64,000 nt of DNA from an uncultured Prevotellaceae bacterium. Its GTDB lineage: Bacteria; Bacteroidota; Bacteroidia; Bacteroidales; Bacteroidaceae. The notes under the pieces are model-generated. The model had not been told where the DNA came from. It searched no databases and worked only from the letters and a program-made list of their open reading frames with translations. Within the stretch, counting starts at the first letter, position 1. The number at the start of each line of letters is the position of its first letter. This document shows, in pieces, positions 26,260 through 36,500 of the stretch. Position numbers and translations under genes: made by a program. The stretch covers positions 1 through 64,000 of the forward strand of contig CAMHNI010000005.1 of the NCBI GenBank assembly GCA_946186505.1, in the 5' to 3' direction.

Positions 26260-26455
26260 CGAAAAAAGCGCAAAAAAGATGTGTAGGGACATATTCTTTT
26301 ACATCTTTTTTGCACTTTATTAGCATTTTTCATAACAGCTCAGTCATCCACGACAAAGTGTTTCTCCTACCATGTCTCCGGATGCCGCCGCAGCGACAGC
26401 GAGCGGTACTTGATACGCAGCGGCAGCTTGCGCACAATGCGCCGCCAGTAGTCCA
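26260..26455. other. Non-coding stretch with a possible gene relic
   Basis: Upstream of the efflux promoter I see no intact gene. On the minus strand 26350-26457 reads VDYWRRIVRKLPLRIKYRS followed by LSLRRHPETW, a TAG stop and EKHFVVDD. This has coding-like composition and looks like the 3' remnant of a lost gene, but no family was recognised. Confidence 0.3.
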
Positions 26456-26960
26456 CCTAAGTCCTGTAGTCCGATGCTAAAAAAAACGCATTCCTAATTT
26501 GTCGGGCGTCACTCACCGTCAAGCATATCGTTCCAGCGGCTCTGGAACGGCGTTCCAAGGCCTCTGGAACGGTGTTCCGATGGTTTCGGACTACATGATG
26601 GTAATCCGCAATCGTCAAAAACAAGCGAAAAACAAGCGAAAAACAAGCGAAAAACAAGCGAAAATTAAGCGAAAAACAACGAAAAACAACGAAAAACAAG
26701 CGAAAGAGCAACAAAAAAAACAACGAAAAACGAATCAAAAACTTAAAAAAGTGGCGAAAGTGGTAATATATTACCACTACCACCACCCTTATTACCACTA
26801 TCTAACTGCTTTATATACAGAAGGTTTACGTGATAGTGGTAGAAGTGGTAATAGATTTCAAAAAAAATCAATGTAGAAACATGTGGACAGTTTGAATGCA
26901 CACCCGTTTGTGCACAAAGTCCTAAAGTCCTGTAGTCCGATGCTAAAAAGCCCGCATTCC
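26456..26960. repeat. Repeat island bounded by 38-bp direct repeats
   Basis: Near-identical direct repeats (GTCCTGTAGTCCGATGCTAA core at 26461-26480 and 26927-26946, extended to about 38 bp) bracket 430 bases of structured non-coding DNA. Inside are two hairpins built from GTTCCA/TGGAAC (26529-26580), an 11-bp tandem array with unit GAAAAACAAGC (26616-26737), and GTGGTAATA elements including the perfect 20-bp palindrome at 26759-26778. Two overlapping ORFs here are low-complexity by-products. It may be a mobile-element relic or a replication or recombination site. Confidence 0.65.
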
Positions 26961-26998
26961 AGGATTCCAAAACTCCTTGGACAGCAGTTCAGCAAGCA

Positions 26999-27877
26999 CT
27001 ACAATCCTAATGGATTGACGGCCGAATAAGCCTGACTGACCCGTTGCTCAATGCCCTCTGCCGAATAATCACCGCTGACATCAGCCAGCAAATTGGGGTC
27101 AAGTTCCAAGACCTTCTGCATATCAGCCTCAGCACCGGCCTTGTCGCCCTGGGCCAACCTCAGGCTTCCACGTTCACGGAAAGCCTCAATACAGAAAGGA
27201 TTCACCTCGGTCACCATGTCATACAGTTTTATCGCATCATCAGCATGTCCCTTGGCAAGCTCAACGCGAGCCTTGAGCAGCAGAGCCTCCTCGTGGGCGT
27301 ATTCGTTCTTCAGGAGCCAGTCGGCATCGGCGTCGGCTCCTGCTGTCTCTCCTATTTCGAGTTGTATCTGTCCACGCAGCAGATAAGCATCAGGGTTGTC
27401 CTCATCCAGCGCGATAGCTTTGGTCAGCATGGCGATGGCTCCCACAACATTGCCCTGTCCCTTGTAAGCCTGAGCATAGAGATAGTGTGTCGCTGCCGAG
27501 TTGCCGTCTATCTGCATGGCCCGTTCACAGGCCTCCGCCATCCGGACATAGTCTTCCTCCATATAAGCCAACTGGGCAATCCTCAGCTGGATGGAGTCAT
27601 TCTCAGGTTCGGCGGCAGCCAGCACCTGCAGTTCCTCCATAGCATCAGCCAGTTCCCCCTGCCGAAGAAGGGCCTGTGACAAATAGTCATGCACCTCAAG
27701 GTCTTCCTGCAGCTTCAATGCCTCTTGGAAACAACGAACCGCATAATCCGTCTGACCTATCTTCAAGGCTTTCACACCATCGTATTTCAGCAGGTCGAAG
27801 TTCCTGGCAGTCTTTTCTTCCTTTTCCTCTTCCGGCGACAACTCACTGCCTCCGAACATTGCTTTCCAAAATCCCAT
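26999..27877 (-). CDS. Tetratricopeptide-repeat protein
   Basis: The 292-residue cytosolic protein has about seven TPR units from residue 30 to 270 (for example ALKIGQTDYAVRCFQEALKL, AIAMLTKAIALDEDNPDAYL, SLRLAQGDKAGAEADMQKVL). No signal peptide or membrane segment is present; the N-terminus is MGFWKAMFGGSELSPEEEKE. It is probably a protein-interaction scaffold; the partner is unknown. It follows cdsA on the same strand after about 106 bases and may be the last gene of that unit. Confidence 0.85.
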   Translation of the reverse strand: MGFWKAMFGGSELSPEEEKEEKTARNFDLLKYDGVKALKIGQTDYAVRCFQEALKLQEDLEVHDYLSQALLRQGELADAMEELQVLAAAEPENDSIQLRIAQLAYMEEDYVRMAEACERAMQIDGNSAATHYLYAQAYKGQGNVVGAIAMLTKAIALDEDNPDAYLLRGQIQLEIGETAGADADADWLLKNEYAHEEALLLKARVELAKGHADDAIKLYDMVTEVNPFCIEAFRERGSLRLAQGDKAGAEADMQKVLELDPNLLADVSGDYSAEGIEQRVSQAYSAVNPLGL

Positions 27878-27983
27878 TCGCTATTCTATTATTATCTGAA
27901 GTTTACCGATTCTTTTTTCAACCACACTATTGTCGTATTAATAAGTGGTCGTTTTCATACATACGAAAGATAGTTACACCGTC

Positions 27984-28832
27984 TTAGAACAAAGTCAGCG
28001 TATATAGATAAACCACTGCAGCGGGAACGGCCAGCAGCGTGGAGTCGAACCGGTCGAGCATACCGCCATGACCGGGCAGGATATTGCCGCTGTCCTTGAT
28101 GCCAAGGGTACGCTTAAAGAGTGACTCGATGAGGTCGCCCCAGGTACCGAAGATGACAACGACCAGACCAAGCCCCGCCCATTCATAGACGTTGAGTCCG
28201 AGGTCGTTGACACCGTAGAGGTCGGTAAAATACCAGATGAGAGCAGCCACGGCGACAACCAGAAGTCCACCGCCGATGCTTCCCTCCCACGACTTTCCCG
28301 GCGAGACACGCGGGAACAGCTTGTGACGTCCTATCAGCGAGCCGACGCAATAGGCACCGGCATCGTTAATCCAGAGGAACACGAAGACGGAGAGCGGCAT
28401 GAGATAGGTATATTGGATGTCGTAGCCATTGGAACGAAAAGCCAGCACATTGAGCAGCGACAGCGGCAGGGCGATGTATAGCTGCGAGAGCATGGTGTAA
28501 GCCCAGTTGTTGATGGGGTCCTTCGCCTGCAAATACAATTCGGCCACCATCAGGTAGATAATACTGACAAGATAGGGGATGAACACTGTGGCCGGGGTCA
28601 GCCCGCTGTTATAGCCTGCCATGGCGAGAAACAGATAGACTCCCGAGACAGTACAGATAAAACGGTTGATATCTGTATAGGGGCGGTCATTGACCAGTCC
28701 GGCAAACTCCCAGATGGTCATGCCTGTCACTAATGAGAACAACAGTATCATGGCCCTCGGATTCAGGAAACTCGTCACGATGGCCGCGACGAAGAACACG
28801 CTCGTAATCGTCCTTACGATGAAGTTTCTCAT
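27984..28832 (-). CDS. cdsA: Phosphatidate cytidylyltransferase
   Basis: The 282-residue membrane protein has about seven hydrophobic segments and the CDP-alcohol signature region: SPGKSWEGSIGG, then LIESLFKRTLGIKDSGNILPGHGGMLDRFDS near the C-terminus with the conserved Asp pair. It makes CDP-diacylglycerol from phosphatidate and CTP for phospholipid synthesis. Its ATG overlaps the ftsH stop by four bases (ATGA), so it is the third gene of rsfS-ftsH-cdsA. Confidence 0.94.
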   Translation of the reverse strand: MRNFIVRTITSVFFVAAIVTSFLNPRAMILLFSLVTGMTIWEFAGLVNDRPYTDINRFICTVSGVYLFLAMAGYNSGLTPATVFIPYLVSIIYLMVAELYLQAKDPINNWAYTMLSQLYIALPLSLLNVLAFRSNGYDIQYTYLMPLSVFVFLWINDAGAYCVGSLIGRHKLFPRVSPGKSWEGSIGGGLLVVAVAALIWYFTDLYGVNDLGLNVYEWAGLGLVVVIFGTWGDLIESLFKRTLGIKDSGNILPGHGGMLDRFDSTLLAVPAAVVYLYTLTLF

Positions 28833-30856
28833 GCTTCTCCCTCCTTTTCTTTAGCTTCTGTCTCCAACTGCCTGCCGCGTTCCTCAGCCATACGCTCCGC
28901 ATCGGCACGCATCTGAGCCTCCAGCAGTTCCTCGGCACGGCTGATCCAGGGACGCTTGCCGAAAATCTTCTCAACGTCTTCGGCGAAGATGACCTCACGA
29001 TCGACGAGCAGCTGGGCCAGCTGGGCATGACCGTCAGCATGCTCCGTCAGAATACGCTTCGCACGGTCGTACTGTTCGTTAATCATTTTCAGAACCTCGT
29101 CGTCCATCAACTTGGCTGTAGCCTCAGAATAGGGACGCTGGAACTGATATTCGGCATTGTTGTAGTAGCAAACGTTGGGCAGACGGTCAGACATACCGGC
29201 GTAGGCTATCATACCGTATGCCTGCTTCGTGGTGCGCTCCAGATCGTTCATGGCACCCGTGGAGACATGACCGATGAACAGCTCCTCGGCGGCGCGTCCG
29301 CCAAGCAGCGAGCACATCTCGTCAAGCATGGCCTCCTTGGTTTGCAGCACACGCTCCTCGGGCAGGTACCAGGCGGCTCCCAAGGCCTGGCCACGGGGCA
29401 CGATGGAGACCTTCACCAGCGGGTTGGCAAACTCGGTGAACCACGAAATAGTGGCATGTCCGGCCTCATGTATGGCGATGGAACGCTTCTCCTGCTCGGT
29501 CATCACCTTCGTCTTCTTCTCCAGACCGCCGATGATGCGGTCAACGGCATCAAGGAAGTCCTGGCGTCCCACGTTCTCGCGGTTATAGCGGGCGGCTATC
29601 AGGGCGGCCTCGTTGCAGACGTTGGCAATGTCGGCTCCCGAGAAGCCCGGCGTCTGGCGGGCGAGGAAATCGACATCCACGTCGGCTGCCAGTTTCAGCG
29701 GCTTCAGATGGACGTGGAACACCTCCCGTCGTTCATTCAGGTCAGGCAGGTCAACATGTATCTGGCGGTCGAAACGCCCTGCACGCAGCAAGGCGGAGTC
29801 AAGCATGTCGGCACGGTTGGTGGCTGCCAGCGTGATGATGCCGCTATTGGTGCCGAAGCCGTCCATCTCCGTCAGCAGGGCGTTCAGCGTGTTCTCGCGC
29901 TCATCGTTGCCACCCATAGCGGGGTTCTTCGAGCGGGCACGGCCCACAGCGTCAATCTCGTCAATGAAAATGATGCACGGTGCCTTGGATTTCGCCTGTT
30001 CAAAGAGGTCACGTACACGGCTGGCACCTACGCCAACGAACATTTCGACAAAGTCGGAACCCGACATTGAGAAGAACGGCACACCAGCCTCGCCGGCAAC
30101 GGCCTTGGCCAGCAGTGTCTTACCCGTTCCCGGAGGGCCTACCAGCAGAGCGCCCTTGGGAATCTTACCGCCCAGGTCGGTATATTTCTGCGGGTTCTTC
30201 AGGAAATCGACAATCTCCTGCATCTCCTGCTTGGCACCTGCCTGACCGGCAACGTCCTTGAACGTGATGCCCAGTTCACCGCCTTTCTCATACATCTTAG
30301 CCTTGGACTTGCCAACACTGAACATGCCGCCGCCGAAGCCGGAACCACCGCCCATGCGGCGGAAGAAAAGCATCCACAGGCCAACGATGATGAGAAGGGG
30401 CAGCAGGCTATAGAAGAGGTCGCCAAAGACGCTGCCGTCGGACTTGTTCTCATAACTCAGTTTGCCAGTGAACTTGCCTTCTTCGCGCATCTTGTCGATA
30501 AACTGTTCTACCTGGTCCACACTGCCTATCTCAACGTCAACCCAAGGAGACGTCCCCGTCTGCTTATGGCCTTGCTTGAACACGTCGCGGATGTGGTCGG
30601 CCCTGACATACATCTTCAGCGTGTTCTGGTTCTTGTTCACTACAATCTTGTCGGCATAGCCACGTTCCACAAACACCTTGAAGTCACTGTACGATGACTC
30701 CGAGTGCATCTGTGGGCCGCTCACGTCATCACCCGAGCTGGTCAGGTAAAGCATGGCCAGCAACAGGATGGCAATGAAATATATCCAGTTCATATTGAAC
30801 TTGGGCATATTCATCTTCGGCCCGTTATTGTTGTTATTCTGTCTTTGCTGTTCCAT
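28829..30856 (-). CDS. ftsH: ATP-dependent zinc metalloprotease FtsH
   Basis: The 675-residue protein has two N-terminal membrane segments (about 20-40 and 130-150) around a periplasmic loop, an AAA+ domain with Walker [14 protein letters not shown], Walker [13 protein letters not shown] and SRH region, then the M41 protease motif [10 protein letters not shown] with the distal Asp. It degrades misfolded and regulatory membrane proteins. The N-terminus before the first helix is Asn-rich (NNNNGPKMN). It overlaps the rsfS stop by one base (TGATG). Confidence 0.97.
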   Translation of the reverse strand: MEQQRQNNNNNGPKMNMPKFNMNWIYFIAILLLAMLYLTSSGDDVSGPQMHSESSYSDFKVFVERGYADKIVVNKNQNTLKMYVRADHIRDVFKQGHKQTGTSPWVDVEIGSVDQVEQFIDKMREEGKFTGKLSYENKSDGSVFGDLFYSLLPLLIIVGLWMLFFRRMGGGSGFGGGMFSVGKSKAKMYEKGGELGITFKDVAGQAGAKQEMQEIVDFLKNPQKYTDLGGKIPKGALLVGPPGTGKTLLAKAVAGEAGVPFFSMSGSDFVEMFVGVGASRVRDLFEQAKSKAPCIIFIDEIDAVGRARSKNPAMGGNDERENTLNALLTEMDGFGTNSGIITLAATNRADMLDSALLRAGRFDRQIHVDLPDLNERREVFHVHLKPLKLAADVDVDFLARQTPGFSGADIANVCNEAALIAARYNRENVGRQDFLDAVDRIIGGLEKKTKVMTEQEKRSIAIHEAGHATISWFTEFANPLVKVSIVPRGQALGAAWYLPEERVLQTKEAMLDEMCSLLGGRAAEELFIGHVSTGAMNDLERTTKQAYGMIAYAGMSDRLPNVCYYNNAEYQFQRPYSEATAKLMDDEVLKMINEQYDRAKRILTEHADGHAQLAQLLVDREVIFAEDVEKIFGKRPWISRAEELLEAQMRADAERMAEERGRQLETEAKEKEGEA

Positions 30857-31215
30857 CAGTCCAAATCAGGGATTTGAGTTAACTTTGCATCATGCCACAA
30901 ATGCTCCAGGTCGTAGTACTCGCGCACGTCGGGCAGGAAGATGTGTACCAACACGTCGGTATAGTCCATAGCCACCCACTGGGCATTCTCCAGGCCAACC
31001 ACATGTGCAGGCCGCTCGTCCAAGTCCTTGCGGGCGAAGTCGCCCACCGACTCGGTGATGGCCTCTACCTGCGAAGGTGAGTTGCCCTGACAAATCACAA
31101 AATACCGGCAAATAGTGCCGTCAATGCCGCTGAGGTCGGCCACCACGATTTGGTGTCCTTTCTTCTCCTGGATGCCTTTGGTGATACTCTCTACTAATTT
31201 TCTCGTTTGTTCCAT
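30856..31215 (-). CDS. rsfS: Ribosomal silencing factor RsfS
   Basis: From ATG 31215 (MEQTRKLVESI) the product has 119 residues, normal for RsfS/DUF143. Hallmarks are VVADLSGIDGTICRYFVICQGNSPSQVEAI, and the WVAMDYTDVLVHIFLPDVREYYDLEHLW end. RsfS binds L14 and blocks subunit joining on starvation. A longer ORF to 31275 would run through the -7 box at 31242-31249 and is rejected. Confidence 0.93.
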   Translation of the reverse strand: MEQTRKLVESITKGIQEKKGHQIVVADLSGIDGTICRYFVICQGNSPSQVEAITESVGDFARKDLDERPAHVVGLENAQWVAMDYTDVLVHIFLPDVREYYDLEHLWHDAKLTQIPDLD

Positions 31216-31241
31216 TATGATAATTTGTGTAAATGTGCCTG

Positions 31242-31249
31242 CAAAGATA
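31242..31249 (-). promoter_or_regulatory. -7 box of rsfS-ftsH-cdsA
   Basis: Minus-strand TATCTTTG, 26 bases before the rsfS ATG at 31215. No clear -33 TTTG at 19-21 bases. Confidence 0.6.
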
Positions 31250-31321
31250 GTGGTTTTTATCCGATTACTAAGCACAAGAGCCGCTTTTTTGAAGTTTTTT
31301 AGGAGTATAGCCCCTGATTTA

Positions 31322-31353
31322 TTTGGTTTTTCCCCGACTTATTCGTACCTTTG
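31322..31353 (+). promoter_or_regulatory. Promoter of the HD-hydrolase gene
   Basis: TTTG (31322-31325), 20-base spacer, TACCTTTG (31346-31353). The flanks (TTATTTGG and CTTATTCG before the box, CACCC after) closely resemble the rplS promoter at 66-97. Transcription should start about 31360, on top of the first of the duplicated start codons. Confidence 0.75.
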
Positions 31354-31359
31354 CACCCA

Positions 31360-31439
31360 ATGATGACCCAACAAGCATTCGAATCATACATAGAAAACAA
31401 TGATGACACAGCAAGCATTCGAATCATACTTAGAAAAGC
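31360..31439 (+). repeat. 40-bp tandem duplication of a translation start
   Basis: 31360-31399 and 31400-31439 are near copies (about five differences): both begin ATGATGAC and contain CAAGCATTCGAATCATAC. The unit is 40 bases, so the copies are in different frames. Reading from the first ATG gives about 38 codons and stops inside the real gene. The duplication may provide a 5' leader or a decoy start. Confidence 0.85.
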
Positions 31440-32071
31440 ATGCCGGACAGATCAAGGCGATTCGCGAGGGGGCACATGAGCTGCACCGTAGCGTGAACCA
31501 GACCTACGGCGACGGTCTGCCTTACGGCTATCACCTCGACATGACAGCTCAGGGCGTGATGGATTTCGGATACATGGTATGCGCTTCCGAGAACGATGTG
31601 CTACCCATGCTCTTCGGGGCTTACTACCACGACAGTATCGAAGACGCCCGCCTCACCTACAACGACGTGCTACGGCTGGCACAGACCACCATGACCATGC
31701 AGCAGGCACTGATGGCCACTGAAATCGTCTATGCACTGACTAACGACAAGGGGCGCACCCGCGCTGAAAGGGCCGGTGAGCGCTACTACCAAGGCATACG
31801 CCAGACACCATACGCCCCGTTAGTAAAGCTCTGTGACAGGCTGGCCAACGTGGCCTTCAGCTGCTCAGGCACCGACAAGGCCAACCTGCACATGAAAGAG
31901 GTGTACAAACAGGAGATGCACCATTTCCTGACATCTATCGACAGCCATAGCAGCGACCCGCGCCTGAAGGTGCCAAAGGAGCTCATATTAAGGATAGCCG
32001 AATGCCTCATTGACGACATGGAGCGCGAGGAACAGCTCATCAGAAGCTGGCTTGAAACAGGGTTTGCATGA
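31400..32071 (+). CDS. HD-domain hydrolase, SpoT/MESH1-like
   Basis: The 223-residue protein has an HD fold: HELHRSVNQTYG, GYHLDMTAQGVMDFG, then AYYHDSIEDARLTYNDV (HD pair) and KLCDRLANVAFS (distal Asp). This arrangement resembles the hydrolase half of RelA/SpoT and small alarmone hydrolases, so (p)ppGpp or nucleotide hydrolysis is plausible but not shown. ATG codons at 31400 and 31403 are equivalent candidates. It ends 47 bases before the DnaJ-like gene. Confidence 0.78.
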   Translation: MMTQQAFESYLEKHAGQIKAIREGAHELHRSVNQTYGDGLPYGYHLDMTAQGVMDFGYMVCASENDVLPMLFGAYYHDSIEDARLTYNDVLRLAQTTMTMQQALMATEIVYALTNDKGRTRAERAGERYYQGIRQTPYAPLVKLCDRLANVAFSCSGTDKANLHMKEVYKQEMHHFLTSIDSHSSDPRLKVPKELILRIAECLIDDMEREEQLIRSWLETGFA

Positions 32072-32118
32072 AGAATGGCAGAAAAGCAAAACGTAAAACC
32101 ATTTAATACCAAACGACA

Positions 32119-32949
32119 GTGGCAGCAGGCAAGTGGATAGGAGGATTCATCGGATGGATGGCCGGAGGCCCCTTAGGCGCTCTGGCAGGTTATTTGTTAG
32201 GGTCGCTCTTCGACGTGACCCTTAACGCAGTGAACACACCCGGCAACTCAGGAACTTTCGGTGCAGGCACCGGGCGCAGCAACGACTTCAGGACCTACGA
32301 GCAAGCCTACCGGCAGGCCTATCAGGAGCAACAGATGCAGGGCAGCCGCAACAGCTTCCTGTTCTCGCTACTGGTGCTGAGTTCGTATATCATCAAAGCC
32401 GACGGACGCGCCATGCACTCTGAGATGGAACTGGTGCGGCAGATGCTGCGCCAGAATTTCGGCCCGGATGCCGTCACCCAGGGTAACGACATTCTGACCA
32501 AGCTCTTCGAAGAACAGAAACGGCAGGGCTGGAACGGATTCAAGAGAACCGTGCGCGACTGCTGCCAGCAGATAAACCGCAACATGACCCTTTCCCAGCG
32601 GCTGCAACTGCTGAACTTCCTCGTCATGGTGGCACAGGCCGACGGACAGGTGCCCGAGAGCGAGGTTTTCGCCCTGAAAGAGTGTGCACAGTGGTTAGGC
32701 ATGTCGCCGAACGAGGTCGATTCCATGCTCCATTTGGAGGGTGACACATTAGAAGATGCCTACAAAGTGCTGGGTGTCAGTCCCGACGCGAGTGATGCCG
32801 AGTTGAAGAAAGCCTACCGCAAGCTTGCCCTCGAACACCATCCTGACAAAGTGGCAGCCTTAGGCGAAGACGTGCGCAAGGCCGCCGAAAAGAAATTCCA
32901 GGAGATCAATGCAGCAAAAGAACGTATTTGGAAAGCCCGAGGACTGTAG
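32119..32949 (+). CDS. DjlA-like co-chaperone (TerB and J domains)
   Basis: The 276-residue product starts at GTG 32119 with a glycine-rich membrane-associating segment ([21 protein letters not shown]). A TerB-like helical domain follows (about 95-200: [22 protein letters not shown] and [16 protein letters not shown]), then a C-terminal J domain (210-272) with the HPD motif in [10 protein letters not shown]. This is the DjlA domain order; J domains stimulate DnaK. queH begins inside its 3' end, overlapping by 41 bases in another frame. Confidence 0.85.
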   Translation: MAAGKWIGGFIGWMAGGPLGALAGYLLGSLFDVTLNAVNTPGNSGTFGAGTGRSNDFRTYEQAYRQAYQEQQMQGSRNSFLFSLLVLSSYIIKADGRAMHSEMELVRQMLRQNFGPDAVTQGNDILTKLFEEQKRQGWNGFKRTVRDCCQQINRNMTLSQRLQLLNFLVMVAQADGQVPESEVFALKECAQWLGMSPNEVDSMLHLEGDTLEDAYKVLGVSPDASDAELKKAYRKLALEHHPDKVAALGEDVRKAAEKKFQEINAAKERIWKARGL

Positions 32950-33511
32950 CGAAGTGTTGCTGCATGCCTGTTGTGCGCCCTGCTCGTCGGCCATCGTCGA
33001 ATGGCTGATGGCAAACGGTGTCCGCACCACCATCTATTACTATAACCCCAACATCTGGCCCCGTGAGGAGTACGAGATACGCAAGGAGGAAAGCAAGCGC
33101 CACGCCGAGAGTCTCGGTCTGCGCTGGATTGACGGCGACTACAACCATCCGGCCTGGCTCGACGGCATCTGCGGGCTGGAGACGGAACCAGAGCGGGGAC
33201 GCCGCTGCCAAGAGTGCTTCACCTTGCGGCTGACAGCCACTGCCCGCAAAGCCCATGAACTGGGCATCAGGTATTTCGCCACCACCCTCGCCTCTTCCCG
33301 TTGGAAGAGTCTCGACCAGATTGCCCAAGCCGGCCTGCTGGCCGAGCAGGCTGTTCCCGACACGAAGTTCTGGGCACAGAACTGGCGAAAGGGCGGTCTG
33401 CAGGAACGCCGCAACCAACTGTTGAAGGAATACAACTTTTATAACCAACAATACTGCGGCTGCGAATTCTCTATCCGCCAGTCCGACCAGTCCGACCATG
33501 CACCACTGTAA
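32909..33511 (+). CDS. queH: Epoxyqueuosine reductase QueH
   Basis: The 200-residue product is DUF208/Que[19 protein letters not shown] near residue 20, [18 protein letters not shown], the CQECFTLRL pair and a final CGCEF. The CC, CxxC and CxC cysteines bind an Fe-S cluster and a nearby metal site. QueH reduces epoxyqueuosine to queuosine, replacing QueG. mfd starts three bases after it, so dnaJ-like, queH and mfd form one unit. Confidence 0.92.
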   Translation: MQQKNVFGKPEDCSEVLLHACCAPCSSAIVEWLMANGVRTTIYYYNPNIWPREEYEIRKEESKRHAESLGLRWIDGDYNHPAWLDGICGLETEPERGRRCQECFTLRLTATARKAHELGIRYFATTLASSRWKSLDQIAQAGLLAEQAVPDTKFWAQNWRKGGLQERRNQLLKEYNFYNQQYCGCEFSIRQSDQSDHAPL

Positions 33512-33514
33512 GCC

Positions 33515-36500
33515 ATGAACATACAGGAATTAAGCAGGCAATATGCCAAGACGCCACAGATAGCTGCCTTGGCAAAGGTTTTGGAAGACACCCGCAAGAA
33601 AGACATTTTCATCAACGGTCTGCTGGGCTCCTCTGCCCCGTTAGTGTTCAGCGCGTTAGCTGAAAAATGCAAATTTACAGTGCTTTTCGTCCTTCAGGAT
33701 GCTGAGGAGGCGGGCTATTTCTACCACGACCTCACCCAACTGATGGGCGAGAAACAAGTTCTTTTCTTCCCGTCAAGCTACCGCCGCTCGGTGAAGTATG
33801 CCCAGCGCGACCCCGCCAACGAGATTCTGCGGACAGAAGTGCTGGGGGCCATCGCTTCCAGCCAATCCTCCTCCACCCTCCACCTTCAACCCTCCACCCT
33901 ATACATCGTCAGCTATCCCGAGGCTGTTGCAGAAATGGTGGTATCGAAGAAGAAACTTGACAGCCGGACGCTGACGCTGACCACAGGGCAGACGGTAAGC
34001 ACGGCCACGATAGAGCAGACACTGCAGGAGTTTGGCTTCCGCGAGGTGGACTACGTTTATGAACCTGGACAGTATGCCCTGCGCGGCAGTATCTTTGATA
34101 TCTTTTCTTATAGCAGTGAGTTTCCGTTTCGCATCGACTTTTTCGGTGACGAGATTGACTCCATCCGCACGTTTGAAGTAGAGGATCAGTTGTCGAAGGA
34201 ACGCCGAGACAGGGTTGACATCGTTCCCGAATTGTCCGGCGAAACGGAAGACAAGGAGTCGTTTCTCTCGTTCCTACCGGAACAGGCCGTACTGCTATTC
34301 AAGAATTACGAATATGTGGCTGAGACCATTGACCGCACCTACCAGGAGGGATTCTCCAAACAGGCCATCGCGGAGCGCATAGAAGAGGCAAAGAGTGAAA
34401 TCGAACAGCATGAGATTGAGCAACAGCTACGCCGCGAGTGCCAACTCATCACAGGGGCACAGTTCCGCAAGGATGCCGATAAGTTCAGGCATATAGAGAC
34501 CCGCCACCAGCCCCTCCCCGAAGGGCGTGGAGGGAAAAGTGCAGGCATCTCATTTAACATCTCCGCCCAGCCGCTATTCCACAAGAACTTCGACCTGCTC
34601 ACGACGACCCTCAATGACTATCTGCTGAAGGACTACACCTTGTTTATATTAGCCGACAGTCAGAAGCAAAACGAACGACTGAAGGAGATACTCGCCGAGA
34701 AGGACAAAGGCATCAGCTTTGTTCCCGTCGATAAGACCCTCCACGAGGGATTCATCGACCACGACACACGGGTATGTCTGCTGACCGATCACCAGATTTT
34801 CGACCGTTTCCACAAATACAACCTGAAAAGTGACAAGGCCCGCACGGGCAAGGTGGCGCTGACATTAAAGGAGATACAGCAGTTCGAGATTGGCGACTAT
34901 GTGGTCCACGTGGACCACGGCATCGGCAAGTTCGGTGGACTGGTGCGCATGCCGCAGGGTGACGGCTACCAAGAGATGATCAAGATAACCTACCAGCGGG
35001 GAGACAGCATCTACGTCAGCATCCACTCGCTCTACAAAGTTTCGAAGTACAAGTCGCAGGATGGCGGCGACGCGCCCCGTCTCTCGACCCTCGGCACCGG
35101 CCAGTGGGAACGGCTGAAGGAGCGCACGAAGAAACACATCAAGGACATTGCCCGCGACCTCATCAAGCTCTATGCCAAGCGCCGCCGGGAGAAAGGGTTT
35201 GCCTTCAGCCACGACTCTTACCTGCAACAAGAACTGGAGGCATCGTTCCTCTACGAGGACACACCCGACCAGCTGAAGGCCACACAGGACGTGAAGGCCG
35301 ATATGGAACAGGCGCGGCCTATGGACCGGCTGGTATGCGGCGACGTGGGCTTCGGCAAGACAGAGGTGGCTGTACGGGCTGCGTTCAAGGCGGCCTGCGA
35401 CGGCAAGCAAGTGGCGGTGATGGTGCCCACCACCGTCCTGGCCTACCAGCACTTTCATACGTTCAGCAGCCGCCTAAAGGATATGCCTGTCCGCGTCGAT
35501 TATCTCACCCGTGCCCGTTCCGGCAAGCAGACCACCGCCCTGCTGAAAGACCTGGCTGACGGCAAGATAGATATTATCATCGGCACACATAAGCTCATCG
35601 GCAAGACAGTGAAGTTCCACGACCTCGGACTGCTTATCATTGACGAGGAACAGAAGTTCGGCGTGGCCACCAAGGAGAAACTGCGCCAGATGAAGTCGGA
35701 CGTCGATACGCTGACGATGTCGGCAACGCCCATTCCCCGGACGCTGCAGTTCTCGCTTGTCGGAGCCCGCGACCTGAGCGTCATCCAGACACCGCCGCCC
35801 AACCGCTACCCCATTCAGACGGAGATACACACCTTCGGCGCAGAAATCATTGCCGATGCCATCAACTTCGAGATGTCACGCAACGGCCAGGTCTATTTTG
35901 TCAACAACCGCATCTCGGATCTGACACATATCGCCGAGATGATACACAAGTACGTGCCAGACGCCCGCGTGGCCATCGGCCACGGCCAGATGAAACCCGA
36001 GGAGCTGGAGCAGATTATTCTCGACTTCTCGAACTACGACTACGACGTGCTGCTCTCGACCACCATAGTTGAAAACGGCATCGACATACCCAACGCCAAC
36101 ACCATCATCATCAACGCCGCCCACAACTTCGGGCTCTCAGACCTGCACCAGATGCGCGGCCGTGTTGGACGCGGCAACCGCAAGGCTTTCTGCTACCTGC
36201 TGGCACCGCCCCTTGCAGCCCTACCCGTCGAGAGCCGTCGCCGCCTGGAGGCCCTCGAAAACTTCAGCGACCTCGGCTCGGGCATTAACATCGCCATGCA
36301 GGACCTCGACATCCGCGGCGCCGGCAATCTGCTCGGTTCCGAACAGTCGGGATTCATCAGTGACCTCGGCTACGAGACCTACCAGAAGATACTGAATGAG
36401 GCGATGACGGAGCTGAGAAACGAAAGTATAGTCTCCCCAAGCCCCTCCGAAGGAGGCGATGTCAGGTTACATCATTCCTCGTCTTCTAAAACATCAGGTA

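Noticed and set aside
26457..26876. Two overlapping ORFs (113 and 125 codons) in the repeat island
   Set aside because: Both are built from the 11-bp tandem array and GTGGTAATA repeats, giving Lys/Gln-rich or Phe-rich low-complexity peptides on opposite strands; no start signal or family pattern.
29027..30070. 347-codon + strand ORF opposite ftsH
   Set aside because: Antisense shadow of the conserved FtsH ATPase and protease domains.
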